From contig NC_087252.1 in the NCBI RefSeq assembly GCF_037042905.1, positions 37,432,056 through 37,496,055 on the forward strand: a DNA stretch of 64,000 bases. Direction: 5' to 3'. Under the pieces are notes generated by a model, which was not told the DNA's origin, did no database searches, and was given only the letters and a program-made list of their open reading frames with translations. Of this stretch, positions 32,739 through 46,800 are shown piece by piece. Both the position numbers and the translations under genes were made by a program. Numbering within the stretch: the stretch's first letter is position 1; each line of letters begins with the position of its first letter. This DNA comes from Lytechinus pictus (taxonomy: Eukaryota; Echinodermata; Echinoidea; Temnopleuroida; Toxopneustidae).

Positions 32739-33089
32739 ATGGTGCTGTGCCAAGCTTTCGGGCGTTCGAATCGGAGCGGAATATGTCGGGAAAAAAGTTT
32801 TCACCCGATTCCCGATCCAAACAGCGATGCAGGATTGTGCAAAAAATGGTTAGCTGCCATTCGTGTGGAGAAATTCAATCCGAATTCGTACCAGTATGAC
32901 AGAAATAATGTGATCTGTAATGATCACTTCACGGCAAGCGACTTCATGGAGGACATTCGTGCACGGCTGATGAAAACGAAACCAAGGAAAATGTTGAAAG
33001 AAGGTGCTGTTCCTTCCATATTCGCTCATCGGGCTCCTCCGAAAGTGAGAAGGTCAACAGAGATGCTGTCTCAAAGATCTGCAAAACAG
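32739..33089 (+). CDS. THAP-domain protein, first coding exon
   Basis: THAP domains bind DNA with a C2-CH zinc site. From ATG 32739: MVLCQAFGRSNR, then CREKSFHPIP, CKKWLAAI, VICNDHFTASDF (the C-x2-H motif) and AVPSIF, the usual end of the domain. The second zinc Cys expected in CxAFGC is Arg (CGT; one transition from TGT). The exon is 117 codons and ends at CAG|GTTAGT (33090). A phase-compatible second exon may start at 33570. The missing ligand could mean a degenerate domain or a sequencing or assembly error. Frames upstream of 32739 are open by chance. Confidence 0.65.
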
Positions 33090-33569
33090 GTTAGTATAGT
33101 TTGATGCTAAAATTATAAATAACCAGTTTGAAAAAAAAATTAATGTTTGTATTATCTTTGCGTGGGTGCGCCCTTGCTTACGAATGGGGCCGGGGCCCAT
33201 ACACAGAGCTCTAGCTCTATCCGCCCTGCTAGCGCTCCCTGCATTCTGAACGAAAACACGGCTGTCAGCAGCTCCATGCAACTTATAAGGCGCTGATCTG
33301 GCTGCGTGATGCTGGACGTCCAGACAACAGGCCGGAAGCTCTAATTTTTTGCGCTAGAGTCAGCTGCTGATTGAGGTTGAGTGATGATGTCGCAGGTGAT
33401 ATAGAAATAGAATAGATCTAAAATGAAGATGCATGTATCCTATTATCATATTATACGTGAGATTATACACTCCAACAATAAATAAATCTAGAATTCTAGA
33501 TCTTAAAGTTATAATTTGGAGATTTGGAAATTTTATTCAGATTTTCAATCTGGGCTTGAGGTAATACAG

Positions 33570-33692
33570 GCCATTTGTTTTCACCAACTGGGGAATAAAC
33601 AGAAGGGAGAGCTAGACACCCTCATCCAGAGAATGGATTTCTGGGGGATCCGGAAATTTGCAGAGGCACATCCAGGTATTAACTCTATGTAA
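33570..33692 (+). CDS. Candidate second exon of the THAP gene
   Basis: After ATACAG the frame, in phase 0 with the THAP exon, reads 40 codons (AICFHQLGNKQKGELDTLIQ and onward to a TAA). Composition is normal for protein; no domain recognised. An internal CATCCAG|GTATTA could be another donor, in which case the exon ends at 33674 and continues into the repeat array. Unproven. Confidence 0.35.
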   Translation, partial: AICFHQLGNKQKGELDTLIQRMDFWGIRKFAEAHPGINSM

Positions 33693-36600
33693 CAAATACG
33701 TTGTGGAATTGGATGTTTTTACTGTACTGAAATCTTCATGTACTGGTATCACTTTCTTGCTTTTCAATTCTCACTCACGAACTTTTGAGTTCAACTGTAT
33801 AAAATCATTCTAATATGTATTATGTGATTTGTATGGATTCGTCAAAATTGATCTGTCAAATATTTTTGATATGTTTTAAACAATGTGTGAATAAAATGAG
33901 TTGAATAATGTGTAAATTCATATTCTTTAATGTTTGTACAATGGTTGCTTTACATGACATTATATAAAAAAGAATGTCAAGCGGAAGAAAATAAATGATG
34001 AATTGAATCATCGACCTCTTCACATCACCTGTATGCTATACAAGCTTTATGTTCTCTACCAAACCGGACTGAACTGAGACTAAATGGCCTTGGATATGGT
34101 CACAAGAAGTTCTATTCTACATTGAAAACAAAAGCATCAACCATACATCTGATTCTACTCGATACTCGCACCACAGTCCGACAAAACCAGACTAGACAGA
34201 GACTTAATAGAGAAGAATACCAGTAGAAGTTCTATTCTCATCTGAATGAAATGGCATCAACCTTTAAAGGTACATCAGACTCTACTTACTACCCTCACCA
34301 TGGTAAAAGTATGGAATGGCCAAGAAGAGTGCATTTCATTTTAAACTGGAAAATATGTGGAGAACTAAAGAAATACACGGTAGACATCCATAGCTTGCCA
34401 TAACGTGCGCCCAAACAAGATGCGTGCGTCCCCACGATTGCGTATGTTCATCTATGGGTTGCGGGTATCTCATTGAAAACAGTCTTTGACATACATGTAC
34501 CTTCCAAGTACAGAAACAGGTACATGTATAGTACTTGTAGTATTTTAACAAGTGGTAAACCATAAACCTTCATGTTTCTGGACAATCATGCATGAACACA
34601 AAAAGAGAGAATAGGACAGCAAGGAGTCCAAAACAGTGTAACAGTGACAGACTTACATTATATGCTCTGAAGAATTCCCTAAGGAAAGAATTACTCTACG
34701 TAAGGAATACTGGCAACTGAGTGATTATAATCATCAAAGAGATCTCTTACAGGGGCAAATATGAAAATCTGTGTCTAGCGTGAAAGAGGGCAAGAAGTCT
34801 GTTTGAGGAAGAAAAACAAAACTATCACATTCCAGGAGAATGATGTTTGAATATGAGTGTTCAAAAGTTTATTTCTCAAGAATTGTACCAGTCAAGGCAG
34901 GTGCAGGAACCCGTCGACTTGGTAGATGATGTGGAAGCAATGTTAGTCAAGGTGGTGACAGGGACACCCTTAGATTTCTCTGGTGGAAGGACGGTCACAC
35001 AAGCCGTGAGCCATCAGAGTAAAGGAAGACGGTGCATCTCTTCAGTGTTACCTCATCACCAAGTATTGCTGGCCACAACCTGACGGAAAGTGGATCTAAT
35101 GGATCAAATAAAGAGGAGAGAGTATACTAAATTCATAACAATGGTAATGATACCTGTTAAAAAAATTAAGTTTAAAGTGACAACCAAAGAATAAGTACAA
35201 AGAGGTATAAAGATATGCATTAAGCAGGGCCAGGACCATTGAGCTAGGAAGAGGTTCTAACGGTGCAGTTTACCTCTTCAGGCATGCGGTGACAAAAGAT
35301 ACCATCGCTCTGAAAAAATTGATCTGTCAAATATTTTTGATATGTTTTAAACAATGTGTGAATAAAATGAGTTGAATAATGTGTAAATTCATATTCTTTA
35401 ATGTTTGTACAATGGTTGCTTTACATGACTTTATATAAAAAAGAATGTCAAGCGGAAGAAAATAAATGATGAATTGAATCATCGACCTCTTCACATCACC
35501 TGTATGCTATACAAGCTTTATGTTCTCTACCAAACCGGACTGAACTGAGACTAAATGGCCTTGGATATGGTCACAAGAAGTTCTATTCTACATTGAAAAC
35601 AAAAGCATCATCCATACATCGGACTCTACTCGATACTCGCAACACAGTGGCAAAACCAGACTAGACAGAGACTTAATCGAGAAGGATACCAGTAGAAGTT
35701 CTATTCCCATCTGAATGAAATGGCATCAACCTTTAAAGGTACATCAAGACTCTAATAACTACCCACACCATGGTAAAAGTATGGAATGGCCAAGAGGAGT
35801 GCATTTCATTTTAAACTGGAAAATATGTGGAGAACTAAAATACACGGTAGACATCCATAGCTTGCCATAACGTGCGCCATCACGAGATGCATGAGTCCGC
35901 ATGACTGCGTATGTTTATCTATGGGTTGCGGTTATTTCATTAAAAACAGACGTTGACATACATGTATCTTGCAAAGAACACAAACAGGTAGAGTACCTGT
36001 AGTATTTTAACAAGTGGTAAACCATAGACCTTCATGTTTCTGGACAATCATGCATGGACACAAAAAGAGAGCATAGGACAGCAAGGAGTCCAAAACAGTG
36101 TAACTGTGACAGACTTAGATTCATATGCTCTGAAGAATTCCCCGAGGAAAGAATGACTCTACGTAATGAATACTGGGAACGGAGTGATTATAATCATCAA
36201 AGAGATCTCTTACAGGGGCAAATATGAAAATCTGTGTCTAGCGTGAAAGAGGGCAAGAAGACTGTTTGAGGAAGAAAAACAAAACTATCACATTCCAGGA
36301 GAATGATGTTTGAATATGAGTGTGCAAAAGTTTATTTCTCAAGAATTGTACAAGTCAAGGCAGGTGCAGGAACCCGTCGACTTGGTAGATGATGTGGAAG
36401 CAATGTTAGTCAAGGTGGTGACAGGGACACCCTTAGATTTCTCTGGTGGAAGGACGGTCACACAAGCCGTGAGCCATCAGAGTAAAGGAAGACGGTGCAT
36501 CTCTTCAGTGCTACCTCATCACCAGGTATTGCTGGCCACAACCTGATGGAAAGTGGATCTGATGGATCAAGTAAAGAGGAGAGAGTATACTAAATTCATA

Positions 36601-37496
36601 ACAATGGTAATGATACCCGTTAAAAAAATTTAAGTTTAAAGTGACAACCAAAGAATAAGTACAAAGAGGTATAAAGATATGCATTAAGCAGGGCCAGGAC
36701 CATTGAGCTAGGAAGAGGTTCTAACGGTGTAGTTTACCTCTTCAGGCATGCGGTGACAAAAGATACCATCGCTCTGAAAAAATTGATCAGTCAAATATTT
36801 TTGATATGTTTTAAACAATGTGTGAATAAAATGAGTTGAATAATGTGTAAATTCATATTCTTTAATGTTTGTACAATGGTTGCTTTACATGACTTTATAT
36901 AAAAAAGAATGTCAATCGGAAGAAAATAAATGATGAATTGAATCATCGACCTCTTCACATCACCTGTATGCTATACAAGCTTTATGTTCTCTACCAAACC
37001 GGACTGAACTGAGACTAAATGGCCTTGGATATGGTCACAAGAAGTTCTATTCTACATTGAAAACAAAAGCATCAACCATACATCGGATTCTACTCGATAC
37101 TCGCAACACAGTCCGACAAAACCTGACTAGACAGAGACTTAATGGAGAAGGATACCAGTAGAAGTTCTATTCTCATCTGAATGAAATGGCATCAACCTTT
37201 AAAGGTACATCAGACTCTAATTACTACCCACACCATGGTAAAAGTATGGAATGGCCAAGAAGAGTGCATTTCATTTTAAACTGGAAAATATGTGGAGAAC
37301 TAATGAAATACACGGTAGACATCCATAGCTTGCCATAACGTGCGCCCAAACAAGATGCGTGCGTCCCCACGATTGCGTATGTTCATCTATGGGTTGCGGG
37401 TATCTCATTGAAAACAGTCTTTGACATACATGTACGTTCCAAGTATAGAAACAGGTACATGTATAGTACTTGTAGTATTTTAACAAGTGGTAAACC

Positions 37497-38139
37497 TAAT
37501 GTTTGTACAATGGTTGCTTTACATGACTTTATATAAAAAAGAATGTCAATCGGAAGAAAATAAATGATGAATTGAATCATCGACCTCTTCACATCACCTG
37601 TATGCTATACAAGCTTTATGTTCTCTACCAAACAGGACTGAACTGAGACTAATTGGCCTTGGATATGGTCACAAGAAGTTCTATTCTACATTGAAAACAA
37701 AAGCATCATCCATACATCGGAGAAATCGGACTCTACTCGATACTCGCACCACAGTCCGACAAAACCAGACTAGACAGAGACTTAATGGAGAAGGATACCA
37801 GTAGAAGTTCTATTCTCATCTGAATGAAATGGCATCAACCTTTAAAGGTACATCAGACTCTAATTACTACCCACACCATGGTAAAAGTATGGAATGGCCA
37901 AGAAGAGTGCATTTCATTTTAAACTGGAAAATATGTGGAGAACTAAAGAAATACACGGTAGACATCCATAGCTTGCCATAACGTGCGCCCAAACAAGATG
38001 CGTGCGTCCCCACGATTGCGTATGTTCATCTATGGGTTGCGGGTATCTCATTGAAAACAGTCTTTGACATACATGTACCTTCCAAGTACAGAAACAGGTA
38101 CATGTATAGTACTTGTAGTATTTTAACAAGTGGTAAACC
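37497..38139. repeat. Internal 643-bp duplication in the third unit
   Basis: The segment from AATGTTTGTACAATGG to AAGTGGTAAACC is repeated head-to-tail inside the unit; the join reads AGTGGTAAACC|TAATGTTTGTAC. Flanking copy lies at about 36858-37496. Confidence 0.8.
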
Positions 38140-41100
38140 ATAAACCTTCATGTTTCTGTACAATCATGCTTGGACACAAAAAGAGAGCATAGGACAGCAA
38201 GGAGTCCAAAACAGTGTAACTGTGACAGATCTAGATTCAGATGCTCGGAAAAATTCCCTGAGGAAAGAATGACTCTACGTAAGGAATACTGGCAACTGAG
38301 TGATTATAATCATCAAAGAGATCTCTTACAGGGGCAAATATGAAAATCTGTGTCTAGCGTGAAAGAGGGCAAGAAGACTGTTTGAGGAAGAAAAACAAAA
38401 CTATCACATTCCAGGAGAATGATGTTTGAATATGAGTGTGCAAAAGTTTATTTCTCAAGAATTGTACAAGTCAAGGCAGGTGCAGGAACCCGTCGACTTG
38501 GTAGATGATGTGAAAGCAATGTTAGTCAAGGTGGTGACAGGGACACCCTTAAATTTCTCTGGTGGAAAGACGGTCACACAAGCCGTGAGCCATCAGAGTA
38601 AAGGAAGACGGTGCATCTCTTCAGTGTTACCTCATCACCAAGTATTGCTGGCCACAACCTGACGGAAAGTGGATCTAATGGATCAAGTAAAGAGGAGAGA
38701 GTATACTAAATTCATAACAATGGTAATGATACCTGTTAAAAAAAATTTAAGTTTAAAGTGACAACCAAAGAATAAGTACAAAGAGGTATAAAGATATGCA
38801 TTTAGCAGGGCCAGGACCATTGAGCTAGGAAGAGGTTCTAACGGTGCAGTTTACCTCTTCAGGCATGCGGTGACAAAAGATACCATCGCTCTGAAAAAAT
38901 TGATCTGTCAAATATTTTTGATATGTTTTAAACAATGTGTGAATAAAATGAGTTGAATAATGTGTAAATTCATATTCTTTAATGTTTGTACAATGGTTGC
39001 TTTACATGACTTTATATAAAAAAGAATGTCAAGCGGAAGAAAATAAATGATGAATTGAATCATCGACCTCTTCACATCACCTGTATGCTATACAAGCTTT
39101 ATGTTCTCTACCAAACCGGACTGAACTGAGACTAAATGGCCTTGGATATGGTCACAAGAAGTTCTATTCTACATTGAAAACAAAAGCATCATCCATACAT
39201 CGGACTCTACTCGATACTCGCAACACAGTGGCAAAACCAGACTAGACAGAGACTTAATCGAGAAGGATACCAGTAGAAGTTCTATTCCCATCTGAATGAA
39301 ATGGCATCAACCTTTAAAGGTACATCAAGACTCTAATAACTACCCACACCATGGTAAAAGTATGGAATGGCCAAGAGGAGTGCATTTCATTTTAAACTGG
39401 AAAATATGTGGAGAACTAAAATACACGGTAGACATCCATAGCTTGCCATAACGTGCGCCATCACGAGATGCATGAGTCTGCATGACTGCGTATGTTTATC
39501 TATGGGTTGCGGTTATTTCATTAAAAACAGACGTTGACATACATGTATCTTGCAAAGAACACAAACAGGTAGAGTACCTGTAGTATTTTAACAAGTGGTA
39601 AACCATAGACCTTCATGTTTCTGGACAATCATGCATGGACACAAAAAGAGAGCATAGGACAGCAAGGAGTCCAAAACAGTGTAACTGTGACAGACTTAGA
39701 TTCATATGCTCTGAAGAATTCCCCGAGGAAAGAATGACTCTACGTAATGAATACTGGGAACGGAGTGATTATAATCATCAAAGAGATCTCTTACAGGGGC
39801 AAATATGAAAATCTGTGTCTAGCGTGAAAGAGGGCAAGAAGACTGTTTGAGGAAGAAAAACAAAACTATCACATTCCAGGAGAATGATGTTTGAATATGA
39901 GTGTGCAAAAGTTTATTTCTCAAGAATTGTACAAGTCAAGGCAGGTGCAGGAACCCGTCGACTTGGTAGATGATGTGGAAGCAATGTTAGTCAAGGTGGT
40001 GACAGGGACACCCTTAGATTTCTCTGGTGGAAGGACGGTCACACAAGCCGTGAGCCATCAGAGTAAAGGAAGACGGTGCATCTCTTCAGTGCTACCTCAT
40101 CACCAGGTATTGCTGGCCACAACCTGATGGAAAGTGGATCTGATGGATCAAGTAAAGAGGAGAGAGTATACTAAATTCATAACAATGGTAATGATACCCG
40201 TTAAAAAAATTTAAGTTTAAAGTGACAACCAAAGAATAAGTACAAAGAGGTATAAAGATATGCATTAAGCAGGGCCAGGACCATTGAGCTAGGAAGAGGT
40301 TCTAACGGTGTAGTTTACCTCTTCAGGCATGCGGTGACAAAAGATACCATCGCTCTGAAAAAATTGATCAGTCAAATATTTTTGATATGTTTTAAACAAT
40401 GTGTGAATAAAATGAGTTGAATAATGTGTAAATTCATATTCTTTAATGTTTGTACAATGGTTGCTTTACATGACTTTATATAAAAAAGAATGTCAATCGG
40501 AAGAAAATAAATGATGAATTGAATCATCGACCTCTTCACATCACCTGTATGCTATACAAGCTTTATGTTCTCTACCAAACCGGACTGAACTGAGACTAAA
40601 TGGCCTTGGATATGGTCACAAGAAGTTCTATTCTACATTGAAAACAAAAGCATCAACCATACATCGGATTCTACTCGATACTCGCAACACAGTCCGACAA
40701 AACCTGACTAGACAGAGACTTAATGGAGAAGGATACCAGTAGAAGTTCTATTCTCATCTGAATGAAATGGCATCAACCTTTAAAGGTACATCAAGACTCT
40801 AATAACTACCCACACCATGGTAAAAGTATGGAATGGCCAAGAGGAGTGCATTTCATTTTAAACTGGAAAATATGTGGAGAACTAAAATACACGGTAGACA
40901 TCCATAGCTTGCCATAACGTGCGCCATCACGAGATGCATGAGTCCGCATGACTGCGTATGTTTATCTATGGGTTGCGGTTATTTCATTAAAAACAGACGT
41001 TGACATACATGTATCTTGCAAAGAACACAAACAGGTAGAGTACCTGTAGTATTTTAACAAGTGGTAAACCATAGACCTTCATGTTTCTGGACAATCATGC

Positions 41101-42543
41101 ATGGACACAAAAAGAGAGCATAGGACAGCAAGGAGTCCAAAACAGTGTAACTGTGACAGACTTAGATTCATATGCTCTGAAGAATTCCCCGAGGAAAGAA
41201 TGACTCTACGTAATGAATACTGGGAACGGAGTGATTATAATCATCAAAGAGATCTCTTACAGGGGCAAATATGAAAATCTGTGTCTAGCGTGAAAGAGGG
41301 CAAGAAGACTGTTTGAGGAAGAAAAACAAAACTATCACATTCCAGGAGAATGATGTTTGAATATGAGTGTGCAAAAGTTTATTTCTCAAGAATTGTACAA
41401 GTCAAGGCAGGTGCAGGAACCCGTCGACTTGGTAGATGATGTGGAAGCAATGTTAGTCAAGGTGGTGACAGGGACACCCTTAGATTTCTCTGGTGGAAGG
41501 ACGGTCACACAAGCCGTGAGCCATCAGAGTAAAGGAAGACGGTGCATCTCTTCAGTGCTACCTCATCACCAGGTATTGCTGGCCACAACCTGATGGAAAG
41601 TGGATCTGATGGATCAAGTAAAGAGGAGAGAGTATACTAAATTCATAACAATGGTAATGATACCCGTTAAAAAAATTTAAGTTTAAAGTGACAACCAAAG
41701 AATAAGTACAAAGAGGTATAAAGATATGCATTAAGCAGGGCCAGGACCATTGAGCTAGGAAGAGGTTCTAACGGTGTAGTTTACCTCTTCAGGCATGCGG
41801 TGACAAAAGATACCATCGCTCTGAAAAAATTGATCAGTCAAATATTTTTGATATGTTTTAAACAATGTGTGAATAAAATGAGTTGAATAATGTGTAAATT
41901 CATATTCTTTAATGTTTGTACAATGGTTGCTTTACATGACTTTATATAAAAAAGAATGTCAATCGGAAGAAAATAAATGATGAATTGAATCATCGACCTC
42001 TTCACATCACCTGTATGCTATACAAGCTTTATGTTCTCTACCAAACCGGACTGAACTGAGACTAAATGGCCTTGGATATGGTCACAAGAAGTTCTATTCT
42101 ACATTGAAAACAAAAGCATCAACCATACATCGGATTCTACTCGATACTCGCAACACAGTCCGACAAAACCTGACTAGACAGAGACTTAATGGAGAAGGAT
42201 ACCAGTAGAAGTTCTATTCTCATCTGAATGAAATGGCATCAACCTTTAAAGGTACATCAGACTCTAATTACTACCCACACCATGGTAAAAGTATGGAATG
42301 GCCAAGAAGAGTGCATTTCATTTTAAACTGGAAAATATGTGGAGAACTAATGAAATACACGGTAGACATCCATAGCTTGCCATAACGTGCGCCCAAACAA
42401 GATGCGTGCGTCCCCACGATTGCGTATGTTCATCTATGGGTTGCGGGTATCTCATTGAAAACAGTCTTTGACATACATGTACGTTCCAAGTATAGAAACA
42501 GGTACATGTATAGTACTTGTAGTATTTTAACAAGTGGTAAACC

Positions 42544-43829
42544 TAATGTTTGTACAATGGTTGCTTTACATGACTTTATATAAAAAAGAATGTCAATCGG
42601 AAGAAAATAAATGATGAATTGAATCATCGACCTCTTCACATCACCTGTATGCTATACAAGCTTTATGTTCTCTACCAAACCGGACTGAACTGAGACTAAT
42701 TGGCCTTGGATATGGTCACAAGAAGTTCTATTCTACATTGAAAACAAAAGCATCATCCATACATCGGAGAAATCGGACTCTACTCGATACTCGCACCACA
42801 GTCCGACAAAACCTGACTAGACAGAGACTTAATGGAGAAGGATACCAGTAGAAGTTCTATTCTCATCTGAATGAAATGGCATCAACCTTTAAAGGTACAT
42901 CAGACTCTAATTACTACCCACACCATGGTAAAAGTATGGAATGGCCAAGAAGAGTGCATTTCATTTTAAACTGGAAAATATGTGGAGAACTAATGAAATA
43001 CACGGTAGACATCCATAGCTTGCCATAACGTGCGCCCAAACAAGATGCGTGCGTCCCCACGATTGCGTATGTTCATCTATGGGTTGCGGGTATCTCATTG
43101 AAAACAGTCTTTGACATACATGTACGTTCCAAGTATAGAAACAGGTACATGTATAGTACTTGTAGTATTTTAACAAGTGGTAAACCTAATGTTTGTACAA
43201 TGGTTGCTTTACATGACTTTATATAAAAAAGAATGTCAATCGGAAGAAAATAAATGATGAATTGAATCATCGACCTCTTCACATCACCTGTATGCTATAC
43301 AAGCTTTATGTTCTCTACCAAACCGGACTGAACTGAGACTAATTGGCCTTGGATATGGTCACAAGAAGTTCTATTCTACATTGAAAACAAAAGCATCATC
43401 CATACATCGGAGAAATCGGACTCTACTCGATACTCGCACCACAGTCCGACAAAACCAGACTAGACAGAGACTTAATGGAGAAGGATACCAGTAGAAGTTC
43501 TATTCTCATCTGAATGAAATGGCATCAACCTTTAAAGGTACATCAGACTCTAATTACTACCCACACCATGGTAAAAGTATGGAATGGCCAAGAAGAGTGC
43601 ATTTCATTTTAAACTGGAAAATATGTGGAGAACTAAAGAAATACACGGTAGACATCCATAGCTTGCCATAACGTGCGCCCAAACAAGATGCGTGCGTCCC
43701 CACGATTGCGTATGTTCATCTATGGGTTGCGGGTATCTCATTGAAAACAGTCTTTGACATACATGTACCTTCCAAGTACAGAAACAGGTACATGTATAGT
43801 ACTTGTAGTATTTTAACAAGTGGTAAACC
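42544..43829. repeat. Double 643-bp duplication in the sixth unit
   Basis: The same 643-bp segment occurs three times here in total (minus-strand frames repeat at exact 643-bp steps near 42318, 42961 and 43604). Same join sequence as in the third unit, indicating one ancestral event later expanded. Confidence 0.8.
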
Positions 43830-46800
43830 ATAAACCTTCATGTTTCTGTACAATCATGCTTGGACACAAAAAGAGAGCATAGGACAGCAAGGAGTCCAAA
43901 ACAGTGTAACTGTGACAGATCTAGATTCAGATGCTCGGAAAAATTCCCTGAGGAAAGAATGACTCTACGTAAGGAATACTGGCAACTGAGTGATTATAAT
44001 CATCAAAGAGATCTCTTACAGGGGCAAATATGAAAATCTGTGTCTAGCGTGAAAGAGGGCAAGAAGACTGTTTGAGGAAGAAAAACAAAACTATCACATT
44101 CCAGGAGAATGATGTTTGAATATGAGTGTGCAAAAGTTTATTTCTCAAGAATTGTACAAGTCAAGGCAGGTGCAGGAACCCGTCGACTTGGTAGATGATG
44201 TGAAAGCAATGTTAGTCAAGGTGGTGACAGGGACACCCTTAAATTTCTCTGGTGGAAAGACGGTCACACAAGCCGTGAGCCATCAGAGTAAAGGAAGACG
44301 GTGCATCTCTTCAGTGTTACCTCATCACCAAGTATTGCTGGCCACAACCTGACGGAAAGTGGATCTAATGGATCAAGTAAAGAGGAGAGAGTATACTAAA
44401 TTCATAACAATGGTAATGATACCTGTTAAAAAAAATTTAAGTTCAAAGTGACAACCAAAGAATAAGTACAAAGAGGTATAAAGATATGCATTTAGCAGGG
44501 CCAGGACCATTGAGCTAGGAAGAGGTTCTAACGGTGCAGTTTACCTCTTCAGGCATGCGGTGACAAAAGATACCATCGCTCTGAAAAAATTGATCTGTCA
44601 AATATTTTTGATATGTTTTAAACAATGTGTGAATAAAATGAGTTGAATAATGTGTAAATTCATATTCTTTAATGTTTGTACAATGGTTGCTTTACATGAC
44701 TTTATATAAAAAAGAATGTCAAGCGGAAGAAAATAAATGATGAATTGAATCATCGACCTCTTCACATCACCTGTATGCTATACAAGCTTTATGTTCTCTA
44801 CCAAACCGGACTGAACTGAGACTAAATGGCCTTGGATATGGTCACAAGAAGTTCTATTCTACATTGAAAACAAAAGCATCATCCATACATCGGACTCTAC
44901 TCGATACTCGCAACACAGTGGCAAAACCAGACTAGACAGAGACTTAATCGAGAAGGATACCAGTAGAAGTTCTATTCCCATCTGAATGAAATGGCATCAA
45001 CCTTTAAAGGTACATCAAGACTCTAATAACTACCCACACCATGGTAAAAGTATGGAATGGCCAAGAGGAGTGCATTTCATTTTAAACTGGAAAATATGTG
45101 GAGAACTAAAATACACGGTAGACATCCATAGCTTGCCATAACGTGCGCCATCACGAGATGCATGAGTCCGCATGACTGCGTATGTTTATCTATGGGTTGC
45201 GGTTATTTCATTAAAAACAGACGTTGACATACATGTATCTTGCAAAGAACACAAACAGGTAGAGTACCTGTAGTATTTTAACAAGTGGTAAACCATAGAC
45301 CTTCATGTTTCTGGACAATCATGCATGGACACAAAAAGAGAGCATAGGACAGCAAGGAGTCCAAAACAGTGTAACTGTGACAGACTTAGATTCATATGCT
45401 CTGAAGAATTCCCCGAGGAAAGAATGACTCTACGTAATGAATACTGGGAACGGAGTGATTATAATCATCAAAGAGATCTCTTACAGGTGCAAATATGAAA
45501 ATCTGTGTCTAGCGTGAAAGAGGGCAAGAAGACTGTTTGAGGAAGAAAAACAAAACTATCACATTCCAGGAGAATGATGTTTGAATATGAGTGTGCAAAA
45601 GTTTATTTCTCAAGAATTGTACAAGTCAAGGCAGGTGCAGGAACCCGTCGACTTGGTAGATGATGTGGAAGCAATGTTAGTCAAGGTGGTGACAGGGACA
45701 CCCTTAGATTTCTCTGGTGGAAGGACGGTCACACAAGCCGTGAGCCATCAGAGTAAAGGAAGACGGTGCATCTCTTCAGTGCTACCTCATCACCAGGTAT
45801 TGCTGGCCACAACCTGATGGAAAGTGGATCTAATGGATCAAGTAAAGAGGAGAGAGTATACTAAATTCATAACAATGGTAATGATACCTGTTAAAACAAA
45901 TTTAAGTTTAAAGTGACAACCAAAGAATAAGTACAAAGAGGTATAAAGATATGCATTTAGCAGGGCCAGGACCATTGAGCTAGGAAGAGGTTCTAACGGT
46001 GCAGTTTACCTCTTCAGGCATGCGGTGACAAAAGATACCATCGCTCTGAAAAAATTGATCTGTCAAATATTTTTGATATGTTTTAAACAATGTGTGAATA
46101 AAATGAGTTGAATAATGTGTAAATTCATATTCTTTAATGTTTGTACAATGGTTGCTTTACATGACTTTATATAAAAAAGAATGTCAAGCGGAAGAAAATA
46201 AATGATGAATTGAATCATCGACCTCTTCACATCACCTGTATGCTATACAAGCTTTATGTTCTCTACCAAACCGGACTGACCAGAGACTAAATGGCCTTGG
46301 ATATGGTCACAAGAAGTTCTATTCTACATTGAAAACAAAAGCATCATCCATACATCGGACTCTACTCGATACTCGCACCACAGTCCGACAAAACCAGACT
46401 AGACAGAGACTTAATGGAGAAGGATACCAGTAGAAGTTCTATTCTCATCTGAATGAAATGGCATCAACCTTTAAAGGTACATCAGACTCTACTTACTACC
46501 CTCACCATGGTAAAAGTATGGAATGGCCAAGAAGAGTGCATTTCATTTTAAACTGGAAAATATGTGGAGAACTAAAGAAATACACGGTAGACATCCATAG
46601 CTTGCCATAACGTGCGCCCAAACAAGATGCGTGCGTCCCCACGATTGCGTATGTTCATCTATGGGTTGCGGGTATCTCATTGAAAACAGTCTTTGACATA
46701 CATGTACCTTCCAAGTACAGAAACAGGTACATGTATAGTACTTGTAGTATTTCAACAAGTGGTAAACCATAAACCTTCATGTTTCTGGACAATCATGCAT

